Position numbers and translations under genes: made by a program. Below are positions 55,485 to 64,000 of a DNA stretch of 64,000 nucleotides, in pieces (positions within the stretch are counted from its first letter, which is position 1; each line of letters opens with the position of its first letter). Origin of the DNA: Achatina immaculata. Taxonomy: Eukaryota > Mollusca > Gastropoda > Stylommatophora > Achatinidae. The DNA is taken from assembly GCA_009760885.1 (NCBI GenBank), contig CM019703.1:12558959-12622958 (forward strand). Reading direction: 5' to 3'. The notes under the pieces were generated by a model. That model ran no database searches, was not told the origin of the DNA, and was given only the letters and a program-made list of their open reading frames with translations.

Positions 55485-55990
55485 CAGGATGAGAGTGCTA
55501 CATTGAACCAGTTCTATTATATGGATGCGAAGCCTGGACGGTCAGTAAAGAGGTACAAAGAAGGCTGGAAGGTCAGTAAAGAGGTACAAAGAAGGCTGGA
55601 AGGTCAGTAAAGAGGTACAAAGAACACTGGAATCAGCAGAAATATGGTTCTTAAGAAGAATGCTGAGGATATCATGGACAGCAAGAAAACCGAACGAGGA
55701 AGTTCCGAAAGAGCCACAAGCAAGAAACAAAGAAAATTCTAACAAAGACCAGAAAACGAAATTAAAATTTGTGGGCCAAGTTTGGAGGAGAGGCGGGCTA
55801 GAACACCTAACGGCAACAGGGAAGATCGAAGGCAGAAGAGGCAGAGGTAGACAGAGAGAAAAGATGTTTGATGGTTTGACATCCTGGCATGAGAAAATGC
55901 TCAGTGGCAAGCCTGTTTGAGATGCACAAGTGGATCGAGGGTTGTGGAAGGACATGATATACTCCGCCTACGGGCAAGGACCTTGAGAGA
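55485..55990 (+). pseudogene. RT-D retrotransposon C-terminal fragment with internal triplication
   Basis: It starts in the EPVLLYGCEAWTVSKEVQRR block, is disrupted by three 31-bp copies (55540-55632), then continues MLRISWTARKPNEEVPKE, LKFVGQVWRRGGLEHLTATG, RGRGRQREKMFDGLTSWHEK and 'gggttgtggaaggacatgat' to the end. The 31-bp unit shifts the frame at each copy. Confidence 0.88.
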
Positions 55991-56800
55991 GATGCAGAAA
56001 TTGTTTCCTGGTCCGTTTCATTGCCCGCTATAGAAATGAAAATACAATGGCATGTTCCTACCAGTTTTCACACAGCTTAAGTCGATGTTGAGAATAACAG
56101 TTCTTGCCCCTGTGGAGAATGAAAGATAAATCTATTCTCCAGCGACAAAGAGTTTCAACTGTTGCTTTGCTTTGGCTCTTTATCTATTGCTCCACAGAAC
56201 TAGATTTACTTCTAGTATTCATTTTTAATAAAAGAAGATGTAATTTCTTGAAAAGTCACAATGACACACATTTTCCAGCGTAATTTTATTGATCCTCATG
56301 CTTCCTTAGAAATTAACTGTCTTGCTGGCCTCCTTTGCCAAAATGTCATTTTAAATTACACGAAAGCAAAGTATGAAATTGCTGCATACGAACAAATTTT
56401 TTTCTGACAATATGTTTGCGTCATCTAACTTGATAATATGAAATGTCAGTGTTACTGTATTTCACTTACATTATCAACGTGAAAATGCCATTTATTGAAA
56501 ATGGAGAACTGTACACACATTTCAAGTATTGCTTTACCCGTGTTTATCTACTCCGAAATATATTTTGTTTCTGGTTTTTTTTAAAGAAAACTTCTGCCGT
56601 CCATGTGCAGAATTAAACAAAAATAATTAATTTAAAAGTTTACCTGATGGAGTGTTTGTTTCTCAGATCGTCAGATGATAGAATGGCAGTGCTGTCAACG
56701 ATTTAGATCAAGGTGCCTGATTTCTTTCACTTTGTGTACTGCTGGGATCAAAGTTGAGTTCAAATCTTTCCTTAATTTACGGTAGTATTTAGTCATGATA
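55991..56800. other. Unassigned AT-rich sequence
   Basis: No gene or repeat recognised. Confidence 0.5.
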
Positions 56801-57070
56801 ATTAATTTTTTCCCCCAGTTGATGAGAATGAAAAAAAGAAAGAAAAGAACAGAAAAGAAAGAAAGAAAGAATGAATGAATGAAAGCAAGAAGGAACAGTG
56901 GTAGGCGGTGGCGGTTTTGGATATACTTGTGGCTTTGGTGCAGGGAGCGGACTTGGTTTTAAGAGATGTTTTGGTTGGATGTGGGCGTTGACTGCGACCA
57001 TCTACATCCACTGCATCTTTATGTAGTGCACTTTCTGGCAACCTTAAATTTTTGGCCATGTTGCTGCTTC
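56801..57070 (-). other. 3' region of the ORF1-like gene
   Basis: Beyond the DHIH motif the minus-strand reading continues with Lys/Pro/Thr-rich residues to a stop near 56802. A GAAA-rich microsatellite lies at 56830-56885. It may be the non-coding end. Confidence 0.4.
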
Positions 57071-57979
57071 CAAGTTTTGATGTGTGTATGTGGTCCCTGC
57101 ACAGCCATTTCTTTGGGGGCAACAGAGAAGAGGTTAAAAAACCCCGATGTGGTTTATGAAGACAGTGTTGTTAACACGACAAAATGACTGACGTGCGTCC
57201 AGGGCCGGAGCAGGGTGGGATGATAGAAGATGTGAAGATGGCTGCATTAGGATAATTTTCGTTGAGGGCAGAAGTCAAAGTCTGCATGTCGGAACGTCTT
57301 ACGTTCCAGCCATATATGCTGTGGTTTATACCAAGTGTGGAGATTTTCGTCACGCCCTGATCCAAAGTAAAGCTCCTCAGTATTTGCGTTATTTTGGCAA
57401 CGCCAGCTCCCGTTACCGCAACTACTGAGACACTATCTTCGTCTGATATGGACATACGGTCGTCATATACGTTCTTTAGTAAAGAATCCCTCAGTTAGCA
57501 AATGTGTTGTTCTTTCCTTGACTTTAATATTACGACTTTGCTGTGTGGGTTGTCCTTGCTGAATTTGGCCGGAGCGTGACTGCTGGTGGGATGTGTTGTT
57601 TAGCTGATCTGATTGTTTGCGTTCTGTCTTTCTGCTGAGTGTTTTGGTACAGGGCTCTGCTGTAGCACGACAAATCTGTCCGCTAATGTGGACATGAATG
57701 GGATATATCGTGTTCTGCTCTTCCGGTAAATAGTCACTGACTCCACTCTGCTTTTGTTGGTTATTTTTTGGGTCAAGCTTGTCTACTTTGTCTGGTGACG
57801 ATGGATGAGCTGCCGGCTTCATGTTCTCATTCAGTTTATTTTGACAAGCAGTCTCTGAATGACTACCGGTTCCTGTCTGGTTATTTTTATATGGTTTTCT
57901 ACCACCACTGCTTGTTCTATTGTTCAGTGATTCAACGATCAGCCTCCGTTTTGTATTTTCTTCTCTCAGCTGCTACACT

Positions 57980-58400
57980 TCTTCTCTGATGCTACTGTTC
58001 TCTGACCTGCTGAACTTCTTCTCTGATACTACTGTTCTCTGAGCTGCTGAACTTCTTCTCTGATGCTACTGTTCTCTGATCTGCTGAACTTATTCTCTGA
58101 TACTACTGTTCTCTGATCTGCTGAACTTCTTCTCTGATGCCTCTGTTCTTTGAGCTGCTGAACTTCTCTGATACTACTGTTCTCTGAGCTGCTGAACTTC
58201 TTCTCTGATGCTACTGTTCTCTGATCTGCTGAACTTCTTCTCTGATGCCTCTGTTCTTTGAGCTGCTGAACTTCTTCTCTGATACTACTGTTCTCTGAGC
58301 TGCTGAACTTCTTCTCTGATACTACTGTTCTCTGATCTGCTGAACTTCTTCTCTGATGCCTCTGTTCTTTGAGCTGCTGAACTTCTTCTCTGATACTACT
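57980..58400. repeat. 37-bp minisatellite inside the ORF1-like frame
   Basis: About eleven units of 'ttctctgatactactgttct' plus 'ctgagctgctgaactt'. Read on the minus strand, three units make 111 nt, giving a 37-residue peptide repeat (SENSSIREEVQQLKEQRHQR and so on). Confidence 0.95.
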
Positions 58401-58839
58401 GTTCTTTGAACTGATTGATTTTATCAGTTCAGCCTTCATGTCACTGATGAGGGTTTTCACTAGATCTTTAACTGTGTCTACCAAGTCATGGCCACAGTGA
58501 CAAGTCATGGCCACAGTGACAAGTAACCGGTTTCATATCTGTCCCAGCAGGTTGGTGGAAACTATTCGTGTCACTGATATTAGGAACATCATACTGCGAT
58601 GTTAATATATTACCAGACAGGCTAGAATTGTTCAATGGGCTCTCGTTTTTTAGTACGAGTGTCTGGAGATGATGGAGGCTTCTCAGTGAAAATTGTTGTT
58701 CCTTGTTCTCCAGTAGGTTCTCCTGCATTAAGTGGAGGCACTGGTTTGTAGTTGCTGGAGGCTGTAGCATCTTCGATGCAGGTGAGAATAGTAGCGTTTT
58801 CTGTTAATAGACTCTTCCACTGTCGTCGCTTGAATGCAG

Positions 58840-58962
58840 TACGTTGTATCACTGATAATATCAATAGTCTTCTCTGTAATCCGCTATATATCACTGATAA
58901 TATCAAGTCTTCTCTGTAATCCGCTATATCACTGATAATATCAATAGTCTTCTCTGTAGGAT
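58840..58962. repeat. Roughly 40-bp tandem triplication inside the ORF1-like frame
   Basis: 'tcactgataatatcaatag' plus 'tcttctctgtaatccgctat' occurs three times. It causes the repeated ILSVI residues. Confidence 0.9.
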
Positions 58963-59649
58963 TTTTAAAACTTTCAGCCACGTTTGTAATTGCTGTATTT
59001 AGTTCATCTGGGCTGTCTGCTTGAGAGACTTTTGGTAGTTGTCTGAGCATCACTTCCTTGCCTGTGTATCTGTCTACTTCTTGTGTTTTGTTAAGCCAGG
59101 ATTTGATAGCCTCTGCGTTACCTTGTAACAACACTTTGCTCTTCGTGTGGTAAAGATGTACTGTGAGGACTGGCGTTTTTATGATGTCCTCGACATTAGC
59201 GACTTGCTTGTACCTCTCCTCCCTTTCTGTTTGATAATGCTTTCTAAGGGACTCACACTGCAGTGTGTTGTGACATGTAACAGCTACGCATTGTCCCTCG
59301 TTGGTATATTTTATCGTTAAGCTTGGTGGGTTATCGCATCTCTTCAGCTTTGTTCCCATGGCCTTTTGTTTGCTTGAGGTATAGTTCTTTTTCATGGTGG
59401 ACCGGAGACCATCCTGACGGCTGGGCCTGCTCGTCACCTCACGGCCTGTACCTTCTGCCCCACATTCTATCATGGTTACATAATATCCGGATTAAACTGA
59501 TAACACAATTTTGGCCTACCTTACACTGGGAAGGCCACGTGAGGTGAAGTTAGCAAAGACCATGTGGCTTATCGGAAAATGGTGAAGACCAGTATGAATA
59601 CCGAGAAAGAATATCTTACCGCAGTTTTATGAAATATATAGACAAATTC

Positions 59650-59762
59650 ACATATTTCGAAGAGATTTCATATTCCACTAGAAACACACTTACTTCAGAA
59701 GTTTACCATTATAAGTATTATCCTCCACTAAAAACACAATTACTTCAGAAGTTTACCAATAT
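59650..59762. repeat. 50-bp minisatellite, left part
   Basis: Two to three units of 'ccactagaaacacaattact' then 'tcagaagtttacc' lie before the RT-C insertion. The array resumes at 60280. Confidence 0.9.
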
Positions 59763-60048
59763 CTTATATCCTTCCCCCTGCCGTTAAACGTCACATAGGG
59801 CTCACAAAGTAGTTCGCCAGTTTTTCCTGTCTTCGGCGAGTCTTTCAACTTCATCAAGGGATTTTATACCTGTTAATTTCGCCTCTCTTAACAATGACCT
59901 CTTCAGAGTTTCACGCAATCTGCCTCCTTTTCTTTGGCCTGTTGTGTTCCACTTGATAGCTTGTTTTTTGGATTCTCTGATAATTTCTTCTCAGAGAATC
60001 CCAAAACAAGCTATCAAGTGGAACACAACAGGCCAAAGAAAAAGATAA
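59763..60048 (-). mobile_element. RT-C retrotransposon, foldback copy with 8-bp TSD
   Basis: The left part (59763-59990) is the minus-strand 3' end of RT-C, up to the block encoding HVMRRNNQRI. The sequence then folds back: 59991-60045 is an inverted copy of 59926-59980, with about three differences and a 10-nt loop. ACCAATAT flanks the whole unit (59755-59762 and 60049-60056), which shows that the foldback was part of the insertion. Confidence 0.92.
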
Positions 60049-60056
60049 ACCAATAT

Positions 60057-60183
60057 AAATATCTATTATTGTATATTATATATTATTTTATATATAATAT
60101 ATATATTACACAGTTATATTATATTAATATATATATATTAAATATAATATTATATACTATACTTGTATATATATGTGTGTATG

Positions 60184-60226
<43 letters not shown>

Positions 60227-60280
60227 CTGCAGTGCTTCGTGTGTAGTTATATACTTATACACTAATTATTGTGCAATATA
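60057..60280. repeat. AT-rich tract with (AT)n
   Basis: Degenerate TATAAT-type sequence ends in about twenty AT units (60187-60224). Then comes a 60-bp block (60225-60290) shared with 16075-16140. Confidence 0.85.
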
Positions 60281-60600
60281 AATATGATCCTTCACTAGAA
60301 ACACAATTACTTCAGAAATTTACCAGTATAAATATCATCCTCCCTAGAATCACAACTACTTCAGATGTTTACCAGCATAAATATCATCCTCCACTAGAAA
60401 CACAATTACTTCAGAAGTTTACCAGTATAAATATCATTCTACACTAGAAGCAGAATTACTTCAGATGTTTACCAGCATAAATATCATCCTCCACTAGAAA
60501 CACAATTACTTCAGATGTTTACCAGCATAAATATCATCCTCCACTAGAAACACAATTACTTCAGAAGTTTACCAGTATAAATATCAGATATTTTAAATAA
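60280..60600. repeat. 50-bp minisatellite, right part
   Basis: Six units of 'ccactagaaacacaattact' with 'accagtataaatatcatcct', some with 'agatgttt' for 'agaagttt'. Confidence 0.95.
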
Positions 60601-60659
60601 CAAATAAAGCAAGTGAAAAATCAGGAGCTAGAAAATACTTATCCTACACGTCTCTATAG

Positions 60660-60995
<336 letters not shown>

Positions 60996-61399
60996 AATTT
61001 GGTAGGTACTTAGTTACTTTGGTAGGTAGTTAGGTAGATGATTTGGTATGTAGGTAGGTTGGTAAGCAGGTAGTTTAGATTGATAGTAGGTAAATAGGGA
61101 GGGAGGTAGGCAAGCAGACATGTGTGTACACACTGATATTTATTTATTTCCTTTTTTTGTTTCTTTCTATCTGTAGTTTTCATTCAGCACCGCACGTAAC
61201 CCAAAAAGCCCGTGTAGCTTTTGCTTGAAAGATAAATAGAGAAAATTTCAAGCAAAGTAAAAGCTGGAACTTAACAAGATTCTTCATCTCAAAGCCGGCA
61301 ATGAAAAGTGTTTCAATGAGGGGATAACACCACAGCTGTAAAACAGAAAAGCATGGATATCAGATAACACGTGAAAATGCATACATGAAAGACGAGCAG
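60996..61399. other. Unassigned sequence
   Basis: Degenerate 'ggtaggtagg' repeats occupy 61000-61110. No gene is recognised. Confidence 0.5.
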
Positions 61400-63330
61400 C
61401 CAAATTAGCCTATGTTGCATGTAAAGACAGATCTTGGAAAAGATTTAACAAAAACAACATACAAAGAACTAGACAATAAAGTAAAAAGTTCAGCTAGAAG
61501 GGATAAATACATGGACAATATGGCGAAAGGAACAGAGAAGGCAGCAAAAATAGGAGACAGCAAAACTCTACATAACATACAAAAGAGGCTAAAGGCACTA
61601 TTGCATCGAAAGAAAGACCAATCCTTAGCAAAACTGGCACACTATTAACATCAAGTAAAGACCAAAAGCAAAGATGGGCCGAACACTTCCAAGAAATACT
61701 TAATCGACCACAACCAAAAGAACTAATAGACCTTGAAACTGACTTACCAATACCACAACTATACAAGTATGTCAACCTAGATGAAACCGCATTGCATGAA
61801 ATTGAGACAGCAGTGAATCTAATAGCTAACAACAACGCTGCAGGTGAAGATGAAATAACAGCCGAAATATTAAAAGCTATTAACAGTGACAAGAGCAGAA
61901 AAAAAGGCGAAGGACAGGCATTTGTGGAAAACCCTTGCGGAAGCCCCATGTGCCCTGGGCAATTAAGGTTCAGAGAAAGAGAGATTAACAGTGACAACAT
62001 GAGCAAACTACAAAGAATGTTTAATAAAGTTTGGAAAGAAGAAAAGGTCTCTTCTCAAAGGAAAAAAAGAAGCATTGTTAAAATACCAAAGAAAGGCAAC
62101 CTTAGTGATTGCAATAACTGGAGAGGAGTAACCTTGCTGTTCGTTGTGTCAAAGGTATTTTGCAAAGTTATTCTGAGAAGAATTAAAGATATAGCGGATG
62201 CCGCAATGAGAGAAGAACAAGCAGGATTTCAAAAAGGGAGAAGCTGTCTCCACCAGATCTTTACTCTAAGAATAATACTTGAAGAACATATCGAAAAGCA
62301 AAAACCATTAATCTTGAACTTCAGACTTTAAAAAGGCATTTTTGATAGCATACGCAGAGATTCATTATGGAGAATTTTAAGAACATATGGAATACCATCT
62401 AAGATTGTCAGAATCATAAGAGACCTCTACAATGGACATGTTTGTGCAGTCAACACAGAAGAAGGAATGAGTGAATGGTTCCATATTGAAACTGGGGTGA
62501 AACAATGATACATATCTCCTTTGCTTTTTGGAATTACTGTAGACGATGTCAAAATGAAAAAAATACTGCACAGGTAAAACGGGCATTGATTGGGTACATG
62601 AAACCCAATTGGATGATCTTGATTTTGCAGGTGACATAACTCTTATCCCTGACAATGTAAAATCAATGCAAGAAAAAAACAGTTACCCCGTCTTCAATGA
62701 CAAGTAAAATAGGACTTGAAATTAACAAGGACAAAACAAAAATAATGAAACTTCTCATTAACCATGAAGGAAAAATATATATAGAAGGAACAGCTGTTGA
62801 AGAAGTAAACCATTTTGCATATCTCGGCAGCTACATAGACCAGGATGGTGATACCAGAAAGGAAGCTAGTATTAGAATTGCAAAAGCAGAACTGACCTTC
62901 AAGAATCATTTATGCATGTGAAAGCTGGAAAACAACTAAAGAAACAGACAAGAAATCAGACTTTTGAAAACAAATGCCTAAGGAAAATACTCGGTATAAA
63001 GTGGAACGAATTCAAGAACAACGCAGAGATAGGACAGAAGACTGAATAACAACCTGTCTCATGGGTGATCAGAAAAAGCAGATGGACATATGTCGGTCAT
63101 GTACTGAGAAGAAACAATCAGAGAATCCCAAAACAGTCTATCACGTGGAACACAAAAGGCCGAAGAAAAAGAGGTCGACCAATGAAGACATTGTTAAGCG
63201 AGGCCAGTTCAGTAGGAATAACATCCCTTGATGAGGTTGAAAAGCTCTCTGAAAACAGGTAAAATTGGCAAACTAACATGTGAGTCCTATGTGACGTTTA
63301 ACAGCATGGAAAGGATGTAAAGATGTAAGA
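61400..63330 (+). pseudogene. RT-C retrotransposon, longest copy, with lost active site
   Basis: The plus strand carries the linker (LHNIQKRLKALLHRKKDQSL), then WAEHFQEILNRP, the RT start NAAGEDEITAEILKA, the VPKKGNLSDCNNWRGVTLL-like block (IPKKGNLSDCNNWRG), QAGFQKGRSCLHQIFTLRII and the LWRILRTYGIPSKIV block. The catalytic block reads DFAGDITLIP: the first Asp of FADD is Gly (codon ggt at 62630-62632). Later come SYIDQDGDTRKEASIRIAKA, WVIRKSRWTYVGHVLRRN and SLDEVEKLSEN. It contains an in-frame 105-bp insertion (61893-61997). Several stops and frameshifts are present, and no endonuclease is seen. Confidence 0.92.
61893..61983. mobile_element. 91-bp insertion with 14-bp TSD in the RT-C copy
   Basis: ATTAACAGTGACAA occurs at 61879-61892 and 61984-61997. 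The 91 bp between them do not belong to RT and end in 'agagaaagagag', perhaps a tail. Insert plus duplication total 105 bp, so the reading frame is preserved. Confidence 0.85.
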
Positions 63331-63744
63331 TATGCTGGAGTACAACATAAATCTACTACGAAACCTTAAAAGAGCACACGTTTCAAAATTGAATTGTATT
63401 CTGTAAGTAAAAAATATAATGTCCCTTCAAATACTCTTACAACAGGGGTATGATATACTGGGTGGCGCACGAAATATCACACGCTTAAAATGTTTATTAA
63501 AGTTTTTAATTTTCCGTTCAGAGCTTTCAAGTTTTGTGACGAGTACGTGGTTCGGAAGATGGCAGCACTTGACGATGCAGCGAGTGAGCGACACCACCTA
63601 CGTCAGCTTGTGAAACATGGCGGGCAAAAGATGGTCGACGCTAGGACAGGAGGTGGACCCGGTGTTGTTTTGAGCAGAAACAAAGAGTGTGGTCTGGACT
63701 CAGGAACGTTTTCGTGTTCATTTTTGTACGCGTTGGGCTCTCCT
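63331..63744. other. Unassigned sequence
   Basis: Plus frames at 63419-63768 (MAALDDAASERHHLRQLVKH region) have no recognised domain. 'gggtggcgcacgaaatatca' near 63460 might be a transposon end, but I found no partner. Confidence 0.4.
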
Positions 63745-64000
63745 GTACACAGACAGTGTATAGACTGACCGCTCCCTGCACACAGACAGTGCATAGACTG
63801 ACCGCTCCCTGTACACAGACAGTGCATAGACTGACCGCTCCCTGTACACAGGCAGTGTATAGACTGACCGCTCCCTGTACACAGACAGTGCATAGACTGA
63901 CCGCTCCCTGCACACAGACAGTGTATAGACTGACCGCTCCCTGCACACAGACAGTGCATAGACTGACCGCTCCATGTACACAGACAGTGCATAGACTGAC
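63745..64000. repeat. 33-bp minisatellite, runs off the window end
   Basis: Eight units of 'agactgaccgctccctgtac' plus 'acagacagtgcat', nearly identical, reaching the last base of the window. The unit is a multiple of three, so each minus frame encodes its own 11-residue repeat. Confidence 0.97.

Larger units (their letters stand above)
57070..59473 (-). pseudogene. Retrotransposon ORF1-like protein with coiled coil and SGNH-like end
   Basis: A 283-codon open frame starts at 59473 (MIECGAEGTGREV). It contains a domain around VLTVHLYHTKSKVLLQGN (about 59160), of a type I know from ORF1-like proteins of invertebrate elements (recalled). A frame change near 58620 leads to a Gln/Glu/Arg-rich coiled coil encoded by a 37-bp minisatellite (57980-58400), then a basic linker. 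The final part has VSVVAVTGAGVAKITQIL, STLGINHSIYGW, and DHIHTSKLGSSNMAKNL (57045-57095), which resembles the SGNH hydrolase D-x-x-H block. The nucleophile block and the GxND block look degenerate. No RT is attached, so the host element type is open; a decayed host gene is an alternative. Confidence 0.65.

Overview
This window looks like intergenic, repeat-saturated DNA from an invertebrate animal, and I found no convincing host gene in it. Eukaryotic origin is clear: there are poly(A)/AATAAA-like tails, non-LTR retrotransposon debris with target-site duplications (TSDs), Tc1/mariner transposons with terminal inverted repeats (TIRs), tRNA-headed SINE-like repeats, and dozens of micro- and minisatellites. 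A marine mollusc (gastropod or cephalopod) is my best guess from the mix of elements, but that is inference and the sequence alone cannot settle it.

Recognisable coding sequence is almost all decayed transposon. I use four working labels for the reverse-transcriptase (RT) families. RT-A ends in (AATG)n: 1515-1881, 5030-5225, 14276-14385, 29499-29681, and 35585-37300 with an interruption. RT-B has a YGDD active site and a (GAT)n tail: 22026-24320 and 36168-36995. RT-C ends in a conserved ALCDV C-terminus and a GATGTAA-like tail: 27630-28090, 30740-31440, 53390-54540, 59763-60048 and 61400-63330. RT-D is related to RT-B: 32555-33110, 47420-48015, 52934-53349 and 55485-55990. Other non-LTR pieces are an endonuclease start (15400-15790), an inverted RT/3'-end pair (16640-17190), an endonuclease split by an insertion (17765-19300), an RT split by a Tc1 element (49800-52220), and a long ORF1-like protein with a coiled coil and a degenerate SGNH hydrolase-like end (57070-59473). 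DNA transposons are a mariner (1209-2858), two Tc1-like DD34E elements (about 5739-7063 and 50529-52051), an element with D-38-D spacing and 20-bp TIRs (11452-12780), a relative of it (28190-28560), and a mariner helix-turn-helix scrap (40240-40440).

Between these lie about twenty minisatellites with units of 12-50 bp, large tetranucleotide arrays (GATA/GACA/GGAC), a 318-bp GAA tract, and several interspersed repeats that recur within the window. One is a roughly 350-bp SINE-like family with five copies; another is a tRNA-headed family with a CT tail and two copies.

The most informative observations are structural. Several insertions can be read to the base from their TSDs: a retroelement inside a mariner, RT-B inside RT-A, two opposite insertions within 10 bp of each other, and a foldback copy inside a minisatellite. 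Several minisatellites grew out of transposon coding sequence, so new tandem arrays here appear to be seeded by retroelement fragments. Many apparent open frames are artefacts of tandem repeats whose unit length is not a multiple of three.
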